Made by a program: the position numbers and the translations under genes | Shown: one piece after another, positions 11,033 to 18,951 of the stretch | Layout: every line of letters begins with the position of its first letter | Position numbering within the stretch: position 1 is the stretch's first letter | Assembly (NCBI RefSeq): GCF_037479095.1 | Contig: NZ_JBBGZW010000002.1 | Location: 434,001-498,000 of the forward strand | DNA length: 64,000 bases | Direction of reading: 5' to 3' | Source of the DNA: Pantoea nemavictus | GTDB lineage: Bacteria; Pseudomonadota; Gammaproteobacteria; Enterobacterales; Enterobacteriaceae | The notes under the pieces: generated by a model | What the model was told of the DNA's origin: nothing | The model's database searches: none | The model's input: the letters and a program-made list of their open reading frames with translations, nothing else

Positions 11033-12244
11033 TTAAGCAATAGGTGTAACTGGCTGAAAAATGAAAGTAGTGCTCATGCGACGCTGTGTTTGGAATTGAT
11101 CGAATGCTTCAATTGGGCTGACATTTTCCAGATTACTAAAGTTGAGCCTTTCAAATAAATGACGTTCAATACGTGAGGATATGATGTATTCGTCATTAAG
11201 GTGCCCTGTCTGTTTGCTAATTCTCTGAGTAAAACCGCTGACGATAACTGTATTGAAAGGCAGCGCGCAAAAAGCCATGCCAGCCAGCCGCAATACGATC
11301 CCGTGCACATGAAGAGCATAACGTTCTCGCATGGCCTTTTGTGACAACTCTTTCTCAATGATCTCTGTGCCTCGGGCATTCACCCGCACCGATAAATTGG
11401 GCAGCATTTCATGCTCTGGCAAATCCACTTCCATGAGGATTTCAGACGTGGAAGTATTTACCTGAAACGACACTAGCGTCTCGCGTGGCCAATCAGCAGC
11501 CTGAATGACTTCGGACAGAAGTGATTCGAAATAGTTATTATCGCTGGCGAATTGAGATGCAATGTTAATCGCTTTACTCGCAATCTTTTTTTCATGCTCA
11601 GCCGCATCGTATTGCCAGTTAGCGTACTGCTCCGCCCAGACCTGGCGCATCGCCTGATATCGCTTCAAATGAAGTTCGTTTTCCTGTTTACACTCTTCGA
11701 CTTTGCGTTGCCATTGCTCAATATTTTGTGTTTGCCGTTCCTGCCGCGCAGAGGCTGATTCATATATTCGGCCAATAAGACTTCGGCCTTGGTTGTCTTC
11801 AGGTTGTTCAGGGGCAACAAGGGGAGCGGGCTTTTCGGGACGGACAGGTGCAGGCACATTGTAGGGCTGCAACATCAACTGGCGATAATGCGATTCCAGC
11901 TCGGAGTAGGAATGCCCCATGCGAGGATCAGGTGTAAGAAGATAGATATTCACAATATCGTCTACTGCCTGATTAAGCGCTTCAAGCTCTTGCTCAAGCT
12001 CTTGCCGTAAATGAGGGTCCTCTTGTTTAGAGGCATTACGTTTTCTGCTCGCTGCACTTGCCCGGTCGAGCCGGGTACGGTAGCTCAGCCCTGTCCCTGG
12101 AAGCCCAAGATTGGCAAAAGTACCGCACTTGCCAAATGAAACGGAGGCCCCTCGCGGCCCAACACTCAGACTCGCACCGGAGGTGCTCAGGTTCATCCTT
12201 ACACCTGGAATAATGCTAATCGATTTTCGAAACCTAAATCCCAT
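11033..12244 (-). CDS. DUF4236 domain-containing protein, function unknown
   Basis: The 403-residue product starts with a DUF4236-type N terminus (residues 1 to about 58): MGFRFRKSISIIPGVRMNLS followed by glycine/serine-rich turns ending in GLPGTGLSYR. After that comes a charged, low-complexity and probably coiled-coil segment (about 60-215, rich in Glu/Gln/Arg). The C-terminal half (about 215-395) I do not recognise. There is no signal peptide or membrane helix. It starts below AAGGAA, lies on the same strand as and downstream of the Hcp/macro genes, and opens the accessory segment after malG. Its function is unknown and a link to the T6SS genes is only positional. Confidence 0.75.
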   Translation of the reverse strand: MGFRFRKSISIIPGVRMNLSTSGASLSVGPRGASVSFGKCGTFANLGLPGTGLSYRTRLDRASAASRKRNASKQEDPHLRQELEQELEALNQAVDDIVNIYLLTPDPRMGHSYSELESHYRQLMLQPYNVPAPVRPEKPAPLVAPEQPEDNQGRSLIGRIYESASARQERQTQNIEQWQRKVEECKQENELHLKRYQAMRQVWAEQYANWQYDAAEHEKKIASKAINIASQFASDNNYFESLLSEVIQAADWPRETLVSFQVNTSTSEILMEVDLPEHEMLPNLSVRVNARGTEIIEKELSQKAMRERYALHVHGIVLRLAGMAFCALPFNTVIVSGFTQRISKQTGHLNDEYIISSRIERHLFERLNFSNLENVSPIEAFDQFQTQRRMSTTFIFQPVTPIA

Positions 12245-12522
12245 GTTACTAACTATTCCTTATAATTATTGAATGTGGGTCAACTGTTGCCATTATTCCC
12301 GTCTTACTGCGTCAACAGAATAGTCATTGACCTTATCTACCCTACCGCAAATATCACGCTAACAGTATGCGGATGTTTATCGACTGAGTCAGTGAGCATT
12401 TTAACTAATGATTGTAATCGGCATACATCGTTTGCCCAATTTACTTGAGAGGTGAAACACGGTGAAAATCGTCGCCATCAACTCCTTTAAGCAGCCTTTT
12501 ACCGAGTGAATTAATCAGAACT

Positions 12523-13041
12523 TTATTGGGCCAGCATTTTTGAATAAATGTCGTGATTTTCCTCATCAAAGCATACCAAATTGACTCGCTCGATTTTGGA
12601 GTTATCACGCAAACTTTGCTTAATTACGCCCAATGCGATCTCAGCCGCCAATGCCTTAGGAAATCTGTATATACCGGTGCTGATATTCGGAAACGAAACG
12701 GTTTGAAGGCCATACTCTTCTACCAGTTTAAAACAGTTCAGATAGGCATTTTCTAACAACGTTTCTTCGTCATGTTGCCCGTCATGCCAGTGTGGTCCAA
12801 CGGTATGAATGACATATTTTGCCGGCAAATCTCCCGCCGTAGTGATGACTGCATCCCCGACTTTACAGCCACCTTGCCGATTCCTGATTTTCTGACATTC
12901 AGCCAAAATCGCTGGCCCGCCTGCCCGATGGATGGCGCCATCAACCCCGCCTCCGCCCAGCAAAGAGGTGTTGGCGGCATTCACAATAGCGTCTGCCGGA
13001 ACTTTGGTTATGTCGTCTTTAAATAATGCTATTTTGTTCAT
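12523..13041 (-). CDS. Macro-domain protein, YmdB-like O-acetyl-ADP-ribose deacetylase
   Basis: This is a macro domain of the MacroD type, which binds ADP-ribose and in the family hydrolyses O-acetyl-ADP-ribose or removes mono-ADP-ribose. The 172-residue protein spans one domain: [20 protein letters not shown] (about 20-39) carries the binding Asn24 and Asp34, and ISTGIYRFP forms the phosphate loop. It is similar in length and motif to E. coli YmdB (177 aa). The ATG at 13041 is chosen over an in-frame upstream ATG because MNKIALF aligns with the family start and GAGGAG lies 9 bp upstream. It is the last gene of the Hcp module. A decayed copy after the other Hcp gene shows that it belongs to the duplicated unit. 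Confidence 0.9.
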   Translation of the reverse strand: MNKIALFKDDITKVPADAIVNAANTSLLGGGGVDGAIHRAGGPAILAECQKIRNRQGGCKVGDAVITTAGDLPAKYVIHTVGPHWHDGQHDEETLLENAYLNCFKLVEEYGLQTVSFPNISTGIYRFPKALAAEIALGVIKQSLRDNSKIERVNLVCFDEENHDIYSKMLAQ

Positions 13042-13072
13042 GTTAGTTCTACTCCTCAGGGTTAGCCAAAGG

Positions 13073-13552
13073 CTATGCAATCATCCTCTCATTCCATCCA
13101 TCCTTAAACACAATGTTGCCGTCCACATATTTCCATGTGATCGTTTCATATCGTAGCTCAATATTTTCCAGGTGCGTGCTGGTCTGGCCGTTTGGCAGCA
13201 GGGCCGGAGAGATACTGGAGATTTTGACGTTATCCAGGAGGATATTAAAATACTCAACCTCAATACCCGCTTCGTTAATTCGGTACATCTTGATGGTCGC
13301 TGATTTCAGCGTTCTGGCCTGACACAATGCACGAAACAGCACCGGCGTTGTTCTATCGAACTCCTTTTGAACGGATATCGGTGCATGAATTCGTGTGGCT
13401 GTCAGCCTTCCCGTATGCGAATCCACCGGAATTGTAATATTGTGCATGACCGAGTTGAGCTCTATCGAACCCAGTCTTGTCGGCATCATGCACGAACCCA
13501 TAATCGGAGAACCACTTTCATCTTCTAACCAGAGATGTGCTGGAGTTGACAT
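13073..13552 (-). CDS. hcp: Hcp-family T6SS tube protein, copy B
   Basis: Hcp hexamers stack into the inner tube of the type VI secretion system and carry small effectors in their lumen. The 159-residue protein has the Hcp pattern [16 protein letters not shown], then [20 protein letters not shown], the highly conserved [17 protein letters not shown], and the closing [17 protein letters not shown]. It differs from copy A (14592-15071) at only six residues by direct comparison. No other T6SS structural gene (tss, vgrG, clpV) is in the window, so this is an orphan hcp. It is cotranscribed with small immunity-like genes upstream and the macro gene downstream. Confidence 0.93.
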   Translation of the reverse strand: MSTPAHLWLEDESGSPIMGSCMMPTRLGSIELNSVMHNITIPVDSHTGRLTATRIHAPISVQKEFDRTTPVLFRALCQARTLKSATIKMYRINEAGIEVEYFNILLDNVKISSISPALLPNGQTSTHLENIELRYETITWKYVDGNIVFKDGWNERMIA

Positions 13553-13568
13553 ATTAATTCCTCTGAAT

Positions 13569-13751
13569 TTAGCGAAATTTATAAACAGAAATTATTAGCG
13601 TGAGAAGATATACAAGGCCCACGCTCATTATTCCACTCTCGGGATAAAAATAAACTTTAAGCACACCAAATACGAGTGCACATAAAACCGGAACATAGAT
13701 GCATAACAACAATTTTAATTGTTCTACTAACCATCTCTTCAAATACCCCAT
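13569..13751 (-). CDS. Small two-helix membrane protein, immunity-like paralogue B2
   Basis: This 60-residue protein has a basic N terminus (MGYLKRWLVEQ) and two hydrophobic helices (about 12-33 and 40-57) joined by a YFYPESG turn. It is the most diverged of three paralogues (13569-13751, 13837-14022, 15082-15273) that share a KxW...YVP...YxxP[DE]S...VG..YL pattern. It ends 16 bp before hcp copy B. Its counterpart in the intact copy overlaps the effector gene, which suggests that these proteins neutralise the membrane-active effector. No family name can be assigned from sequence alone. Confidence 0.6.
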   Translation of the reverse strand: MGYLKRWLVEQLKLLLCIYVPVLCALVFGVLKVYFYPESGIMSVGLVYLLTLIISVYKFR

Positions 13752-13836
13752 CCTAGTTCACTCCAACCTACTCGTATGCAAACCTGAAGAGCATTATGTT
13801 TCAGCACGCTAAACATACTCTATTTCACTATTAAAT

Positions 13837-14022
13837 TTAACGACATTTGTAGATAACAAATGAAAGAGTGCACAGATAAAATATCCCTACACCTAACATA
13901 CTGCTATCTGGAAAAAAGTAGATGTGTAGCAGCGCAAAAATTATTGTTGATACTATCGGCACGTAAGTGCAGATCAGAAATTTCGATTCTGATATAAACC
14001 ATTGTTTTAAAAATTTCCTCAT
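13837..14022 (-). CDS. Small two-helix membrane protein, immunity-like paralogue B1
   Basis: This 61-residue protein (MRKFLKQWFISESKFL...) has two predicted membrane helices flanking a FFPDSSMLGVG turn and ends YKCR. It is closely related to the 63-residue protein at 15082-15273 (shared FLKQW, YVP, PDS, MLxVGI, YLC, YKCR). Its ATG overlaps the stop of the broken effector remnant (TAATG), the same translational coupling as in the intact copy. An immunity gene that has outlived its effector fits the pattern. Confidence 0.6.
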   Translation of the reverse strand: MRKFLKQWFISESKFLICTYVPIVSTIIFALLHIYFFPDSSMLGVGIFYLCTLSFVIYKCR

Positions 14023-14304
14023 TATTTCCCTAATAACTTAATCAATCCCTCAGCGACTTCGTGATCTGAAAGCGAGTGGCTTTTTAGCGCATCAGCGCGC
14101 ATGAATGAAGGTTCGATAAGGAAATGCATCATTTAGAGCTCACGTATATATTATGCGTGATAAGGAGAGCCTGATCGCCCCTTTATTGTTCTTACTGGCC
14201 TGACCGGAAACTGCATCAATAACGCCAGAAACTGTGTTGTCGAATTTTTCTGCCAGAATCCTTTGCGCCTGAAGCTGTTTTATGACTGCATCACTGTGGT
14301 ACAT
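14022..14304 (-). pseudogene. Broken copy of the putative T6SS effector (internal deletion, frameshift, nonsense)
   Basis: The first ~46 codons (from the ATG at 14304, MYHSDAVIKQLQAQRILAEK...) match the start of the intact effector at 15270-15968. The next ~140 codons are missing. The C-terminal ~38 codons reappear in another frame (MMHFLIEPSFMRADALKS...LIKLLGK, stop at 14022-14024), and a TAA replaces the Glu codon just before MM. The remnant has therefore lost its hydrophobic centre and cannot encode the full effector. The ribosome site AGGGA and ATG at 14304 are retained. Confidence 0.8.
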
Positions 14305-14384
14305 ATATATCCCTATTTTAATTCCATTAACCTTGCAAACCATAGGGCAATGATACTATACCGTGAAGCTAAATCTCAGTCTTC

Positions 14385-14552
14385 AACGTTTTAGGAAATC
14401 TATGTACCCCGGTGCTGATATAGGGAAACGAAACGATTCAGTGTCTTATTCGCCTACCCGTTAAAAACGGCTCAGGAGGTATTTGTCGCGTTCAAAAATA
14501 CGTCTGCTGATACTTTGGTTATATCGTCTTTGAGCAATACTATTCTTTTCAT
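14385..14552 (-). pseudogene. Remnant of a second macro-domain gene
   Basis: From an ATG at 14552 the minus strand reads MKRIVLLKDDITKVSADVFL followed by NATNTS and a stop. This matches the first 25 residues of the intact macro protein ([20 protein letters not shown]...). After a large deletion, bases about 14445-14385 still encode SFRFPISAPGYIDFLK, matching the intact [17 protein letters not shown] with changes. It lies 39 bp after hcp copy A, the same place the intact macro gene occupies after hcp copy B. Confidence 0.8.
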
Positions 14553-14591
14553 CTATTTCTAATCCTCAGCGTCAGCTGTATTAGCCAGAAG

Positions 14592-15071
14592 CTAAGCAAT
14601 CATCCTCTCATTCCATCCATCCTTGAACACAATATTTCCGTCCACATATTTCCATGTGATCGTTTCATATCGTAGCTCAATATTTTCCAGATGCGTGCTG
14701 GTCTGGCCGTTTGGCAGCAGAGCCGGTGAAATGCTGGAGATTTTGACGTTATCCAGGTGGATATTAAAATACTCAACCTCAATGCCCGCTTCGTTAATTC
14801 GGTACATCTTGATGGTCGCAGATTTCAGCGCTCTGCACTGGCACAATGCACGAAAAAGCACCGGCGTTGTTCTATCGAACTCCTTCTGAACGGATATCGG
14901 TGCATGAATCCGTGTGGCTGTCAGCCTTCCGGTGTGCGGATCCACCGGGATGGTAATATTGTGCATGACTGAGTTGAGCTCTATCGAACCGAGTCTGGTC
15001 GGCATGATGCACGAACCCACAATTGGCGAACCGCTTTCATCTTCTAACCAGAGATGTGCTGGAGTTGACAT
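14592..15071 (-). CDS. hcp: Hcp-family T6SS tube protein, copy A
   Basis: This 159-residue Hcp is nearly identical to copy B; the six differences are Val/Met, Ile/Met, Pro/Ser, Cys/Ala, Ala/Thr and His/Leu. The conserved [17 protein letters not shown] and [12 protein letters not shown] segments are intact. The ATG at 15071 is chosen over an in-frame upstream ATG because it follows AAAGGATTAAAT and aligns with the copy B start. It lies 10 bp after the immunity-like gene and precedes the macro-gene remnant. Two almost identical Hcps beside diverging small proteins indicate recent duplication or gene conversion of hcp. Confidence 0.93.
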   Translation of the reverse strand: MSTPAHLWLEDESGSPIVGSCIMPTRLGSIELNSVMHNITIPVDPHTGRLTATRIHAPISVQKEFDRTTPVLFRALCQCRALKSATIKMYRINEAGIEVEYFNIHLDNVKISSISPALLPNGQTSTHLENIELRYETITWKYVDGNIVFKDGWNERMIA

Positions 15072-15081
15072 ATTTAATCCT

Positions 15082-15273
15082 TTAAAGTTTTCGACATTTA
15101 TAAACAACAAAAATATACGCACACAGGTAAACGATCCCCACGCTCAGCATGCCGCTGTCGGGGTATAGGTAAAATTTGAACATACCGTACAGCACGGTAA
15201 TAATAACCGGCACGTAGATACGCAGCAGCATTTTTGATTGGGACCTCAGCCATTGCTTTAGGAAACGTTTCAT
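15082..15273 (-). CDS. Small two-helix membrane protein, putative immunity to the adjacent effector
   Basis: This 63-residue protein has a basic N terminus (MKRFLKQWLRSQSK) and two hydrophobic helices (about 15-36 and 43-59) around a YPDSGML turn, ending YKCRKL. Its ATG overlaps the effector stop codon (ATGA, 15270-15273), the tight coupling usual for effector-immunity pairs. An inner-membrane position is the expected place to block a membrane-acting toxin. The layout resembles that described for the Serratia Ssp6/Sip6 pore-forming effector and immunity pair, but homology was not tested. Confidence 0.65.
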   Translation of the reverse strand: MKRFLKQWLRSQSKMLLRIYVPVIITVLYGMFKFYLYPDSGMLSVGIVYLCAYIFVVYKCRKL

Positions 15274-15968
15274 GCCTTTCCCATTAGTTTCGCGAGCACC
15301 TGAGCGAGTTCATATTCGGAAAGCCTTTTATTCGTGAGCGCACCTGCCCGGATAAATTCGTCCTCAATGAGAAAATACATCATTTCAAGCCTGCGTATGT
15401 ATAGCGCCTGATAATAAGCCGGATGCATGACCTGCAACCTTTTGGCGCTTTCTACCGCATTCTGGACAATACCGTATATTGTCAGCACCCCCACTGCGTC
15501 GCCAAAATAACCACCAATACTTTTGGCAACCGGAAACCTGATATTCATTGCCACAATCACTGCCATTGTCGCCCCGACCGCAAAGGCGTTTGATGTCAGC
15601 GTGCTTGCCGCAATGTGAATATTCAACCGCATCAGCTGGCTTTTAATTACCGCAATCTGCCGCATAGAACGGTTCTCAAGCTGATATTCGATGTAGGTTT
15701 TTAGAAGTTCGAAAACTATGCGCCGGTCTTTTACTAACTGTACCATTCCCAACATGAAACGCTTATCTTCGATCGCCTGTTTTTTACAGACGTCCATATA
15801 TTCATCAGTAAAACACGATGCATAAAATGAAAGCCGGGTCGCCCCTTTATTGATCTTGCTGACTTGATCCGAAACTGCATCAATAACGCCTGAAACAGCG
15901 TTGTCGAGCTTTTCTGCCAGAATCCTTTGCGCCTGAAGCTGCCGTATGACCGCATCACTGTGGTACAT
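15270..15968 (-). CDS. Putative T6SS effector with hydrophobic core (membrane-active candidate)
   Basis: The 232-residue protein has an amphipathic N-terminal half (VIRQLQAQRILAEKLDNAV...) and two adjacent hydrophobic stretches at about 117-142 and 147-168 (GGYFGDAVGVLTIYGIV). A charged C-terminal helix contains MMYFLIEDEFI. There is no signal peptide. It opens the module immunity-Hcp-(macro), which suggests an Hcp-delivered cargo that acts on membranes. The ATG at 15968 is preferred over 15974 because AGGGA sits 5 bp upstream and the copy B sequence has ATA in place of the earlier ATG. I infer the toxin role from context and hydrophobicity; no catalytic motif is visible. Confidence 0.6.
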   Translation of the reverse strand: MYHSDAVIRQLQAQRILAEKLDNAVSGVIDAVSDQVSKINKGATRLSFYASCFTDEYMDVCKKQAIEDKRFMLGMVQLVKDRRIVFELLKTYIEYQLENRSMRQIAVIKSQLMRLNIHIAASTLTSNAFAVGATMAVIVAMNIRFPVAKSIGGYFGDAVGVLTIYGIVQNAVESAKRLQVMHPAYYQALYIRRLEMMYFLIEDEFIRAGALTNKRLSEYELAQVLAKLMGKA

Positions 15969-16065
15969 ATACATCCCTATAGTTAATTCCGTTAACCACG
16001 AAAACTATAGGGGCATAATAAAATTCACTGAAGCTAAATTTTAGCCAGTTGTGATCCGTATTCAT

Positions 16066-16092
16066 AAAAAAAACCGCACTTACCAGTACGGT
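16066..16092 (-). terminator. Terminator of the hyu/ABC operon
   Basis: On the minus strand, ACCGTAC/GTGCGGT (one G-U pair) with loop TGGTAA is followed by eight T residues, about 110 bp after the last permease gene. Confidence 0.85.
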
Positions 16093-16203
16093 TTACTCGT
16101 TTAACTAAAGAAATTTCTGAGATGGTTCAGCAAATACAATATTCATTGTTTACTGCGCAACGAATCCGTTATTTCCCCATCACGGCGGCGATAAGCTAAC
16201 GAG

Positions 16204-17010
16204 CTAACTCAACTTCACTAACCCAATCGTTTTCTCAATCACCATCAAAATCAGCACCGCGAAGATGATAAAGATTACCGAAATAGCATTCACCGTGGGA
16301 TCGAAGGTCTGATCGACATAGTTGAATACCCGAACCGGCACGGTGATGGTGTCTGGCGCGCTGAGAAACAGGCTCACCGAAACTTCACCAAAAGAGGTCA
16401 CCGCCGCAAATACCGCACCGGCCAGAATGCCGGGCTTAATCAGCGGCAGCGTGACGTGCCGAAAGGTATACCAGCGACCCGCGCCCAAACTCATCGATAC
16501 CGCTTCAAGGCGTTTATCCATCGCCGCCAGACTGACGCTGACGGTGCGCACCACATAGGGCAGCGCTACCACCACATGACCAATCACCAACCCGCTGATC
16601 ATTCCCGCAATTTCCGCCGCGGTCAGCACGTAGAGCAGCGCAATGCCCAGCACCACTTGCGGAATCATCAGCGGTGACAGAATAAAAGCCTGCAGGGCTT
16701 CGCGATAGCGGAAATCCAGCCGCGCCAGCGACCAGGCGGCAAAGGTGCCGAGCACCACGGTAACCGGCGTGACCACCACCAGCAGCAAGGTGCTGATCCA
16801 CAGCGATGCAATCCACCCATCATCCTGCAATAACGCGCTAAACCAGCGCAGCGAAAATCCCTGCGGCGGAAACTGCGGATAAGGTTCCGGACTAAACGCC
16901 GAGAGCACAATCACCAGCACCGGCAGCGCTAAAAAGGCGTAAATCACGATGCCAGCCAGCGTCACGCCGAACTGCGTCAGGCGCTGCGATAGGCTTTGAG
17001 TGTTATCCAT
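16204..17010 (-). CDS. ABC transporter permease, PotC type
   Basis: This 268-residue inner-membrane permease has six predicted helices and the cytoplasmic EAA-type motif (LEAVSMSLGAGRWYTFRHVTLP) of the spermidine/putrescine-type family. It forms the importer with the permease gene it overlaps by 8 bp, the ATPase and the binding protein. It is the last gene of a six-gene operon starting at hyuA. The substrate is unknown; the operon partners argue for a hydantoin-, oxoproline- or peptide-like compound rather than polyamines. Confidence 0.88.
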   Translation of the reverse strand: MDNTQSLSQRLTQFGVTLAGIVIYAFLALPVLVIVLSAFSPEPYPQFPPQGFSLRWFSALLQDDGWIASLWISTLLLVVVTPVTVVLGTFAAWSLARLDFRYREALQAFILSPLMIPQVVLGIALLYVLTAAEIAGMISGLVIGHVVVALPYVVRTVSVSLAAMDKRLEAVSMSLGAGRWYTFRHVTLPLIKPGILAGAVFAAVTSFGEVSVSLFLSAPDTITVPVRVFNYVDQTFDPTVNAISVIFIIFAVLILMVIEKTIGLVKLS

Positions 17011-17869
17011 GATTCTTCTTCTCCCAGCGTTTCAGGAATACGCCCGCAATCCCGGCGACAATCAACGTCATCACCAGCAACGTCAGCGCTAGCGCTGCGG
17101 CTAGCGGCAGGTTGGCGATCTGCATCGCCTGCTGATAAATGGCAATCGGCAGCAGCGGCTGTAAGCGCCCGCCAATCAGCAACGGCGTGATGTAGCTGCC
17201 CGCCGCGAGGGAAAAGACGATGATGAACCCAGTCAGCATGCCGGGCAGCGTCAAGGGTAAAACGACGCGACGGAAGGTGGCCGCTGGGGTCGCGCCAAGG
17301 CTCATCGCCGCCAGCCGCAGCGAAGGCGCAATCTCGTTTAACGAGGTAATCAACGGCAGCACGGCAAACGGCAGCATGACTTGCACATAGGCGATGATCA
17401 CCGCATTCATGTTCCACAACAGGCTGAGCGGCTGCGGAATCAGGCCGGTAAACAGCAGGAAACCGTTGATCAATCCGTTCTGCGCCAGCAGCACAATCCA
17501 CGCAAAAGTACGGATCACCACGCTGGTGAGCAGCGGCGAAATCAGTATGACGTACAGTAGCGTGCGCCAGCCGCGCCGTTGCGTTGTCACCAGCAGCCAC
17601 GCCGCAGGCCAGGCTAAAAGTACGGTGATGGCGGCGGTCAGCAACGACACCCACAGCGTGGTCCAGAGCGCGTGCAGATATTGCGGATCCGCAAACACCG
17701 TCACATATTGCGCCAGGCTGTTGCCTGGCAGCGGATTGAGCAGGCTATCGACGTTGGTCAGGCTTTGGTCGAACAGCAGCAGCAGCGGTACCAGCAAAAA
17801 CAGCAGCAGAAACAGTAACGATGGCGTCAGCAGCAGCCAGGGAAATAGATTACGCGTGGCGATCTTCAT
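17003..17869 (-). CDS. ABC transporter permease, PotB type
   Basis: This 288-residue permease has six predicted helices (MKIATRNLFPWLLLTPSLLF at the N terminus) and the EAA loop LRLAAMSLGATPAATFRRVV. The ATG at 17869 is chosen because it overlaps the ATPase stop by one base (TGATG). An upstream in-frame ATG would extend 47 residues into the ATPase gene with a sequence unlike a permease. It pairs with the downstream permease. Confidence 0.9.
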   Translation of the reverse strand: MKIATRNLFPWLLLTPSLLFLLLFLLVPLLLLFDQSLTNVDSLLNPLPGNSLAQYVTVFADPQYLHALWTTLWVSLLTAAITVLLAWPAAWLLVTTQRRGWRTLLYVILISPLLTSVVIRTFAWIVLLAQNGLINGFLLFTGLIPQPLSLLWNMNAVIIAYVQVMLPFAVLPLITSLNEIAPSLRLAAMSLGATPAATFRRVVLPLTLPGMLTGFIIVFSLAAGSYITPLLIGGRLQPLLPIAIYQQAMQIANLPLAAALALTLLVMTLIVAGIAGVFLKRWEKKNHG

Positions 17870-18951
17870 CAGGCGTGCTCCAGCGCGGGCAGCACGATAA
17901 CATCCGCCGCCTGCCAGTGTAGATAGCAGCGATCGCCGGGTGCGGGCAGCTGTGAAAAATGTGCTTCCGCTGGCTGCACGCGGATCTCGCCACCGCCCGG
18001 CAGCTGGCACACCACACGTAAGGTGGCGCCGGCAAAACTCACCTCTTTCACGCTGGCGACGCTGCCGTTGCTGGCAAATTCCTGCGGTTCGGTTGAGAAT
18101 TGCACGCGCTCCGGACGCACAATCAGCAACGATGACGCGCTTGCTGGCTGCGCGGCGCTGAGTTGCAGCGCCTGCCCAGCGGCGACGAAATGATCGCGCG
18201 CCTGGTAAAGTCCGTTTTGCGCGGCGACATGGAACAGATTGGCCTGTCCGACAAACTCCGCGACAAAGCGATTCGCCGGTTGACGATAAAGCTCGGAAGG
18301 TGCGCCAATCTGCTGCAGTTCGCCCTGCCCGAGAATGCCGATGCGATCGGATAGCGTAAGCGCCTCTTCCTGATCGTGCGTCACCAGCACCGTGGTGATG
18401 CCGACGCGCTGTTGCAACGCGCGCAGTTCGTCCTGCATCTCCTTGCGCAAGCGCGCATCCAGATTCGATAGCGGTTCATCCAGCAACAGCACCTGCGGCT
18501 CGATGGCCAACGCGCGCGCAATCGCCACGCGCTGTTGTTGCCCACCAGAAAGCTGATGCGGCATACGCTGCGCCAGCCCTTCCAGTCGCACCTGTTTAAG
18601 CGCTTCCGTGACGCGGCGCTGCTGTTCAATGCGCGACACGTTGCGCACCTTGAGGCCAAAGGCGACGTTATCGCCCACGCTCAGATGCGGAAACAGCGCG
18701 TAGTTTTGAAACACCATACCGATGTGGCGCTGATACGGCGGCAGCGCGGTGACATCCTTGCCACCGATCAATACGCGGCCACGGTTGGGCGCCAAAAATC
18801 CGGCGATGATATTCAGCAGTGTGGTTTTGCCGCAGCCGCTTGGCCCAAGCAGGGAGAAAAACTCGCCCTGCTCAATGGTGATGCTGACGTCATTCAGGGC
18901 GCGGTGGTTATCAAACTGCCGCGCTACGCCGTCAATGACGACTGAACTCAT
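17869..18951 (-). CDS. ABC transporter ATPase, PotA type
   Basis: This 360-residue ATPase energises the importer. It has Walker A GPSGCGKTT (36-44), signature LSGGQQQRVAIAR, Walker [14 protein letters not shown], switch histidine in VTHDQEE and a C-terminal TOBE-type domain (about 270-355). It overlaps the binding-protein stop by 4 bp. The domain layout matches PotA/CysA/MalK-family importer ATPases. Confidence 0.92.
   Translation of the reverse strand: MSSVVIDGVARQFDNHRALNDVSITIEQGEFFSLLGPSGCGKTTLLNIIAGFLAPNRGRVLIGGKDVTALPPYQRHIGMVFQNYALFPHLSVGDNVAFGLKVRNVSRIEQQRRVTEALKQVRLEGLAQRMPHQLSGGQQQRVAIARALAIEPQVLLLDEPLSNLDARLRKEMQDELRALQQRVGITTVLVTHDQEEALTLSDRIGILGQGELQQIGAPSELYRQPANRFVAEFVGQANLFHVAAQNGLYQARDHFVAAGQALQLSAAQPASASSLLIVRPERVQFSTEPQEFASNGSVASVKEVSFAGATLRVVCQLPGGGEIRVQPAEAHFSQLPAPGDRCYLHWQAADVIVLPALEHA

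Noticed and set aside
10976..11041. Short plus-strand frame of 22 codons (MNAIASKRLWFPGNKGRDYI...)
   Set aside because: It has no ribosome site and no recognisable homologue; it could be a gene remnant, but there is nothing to support a call.
13073..15968. Complete type VI secretion cluster
   Set aside because: Only Hcp and accessory genes are present; no sheath, baseplate, membrane-complex, ClpV or VgrG genes are seen in the window.
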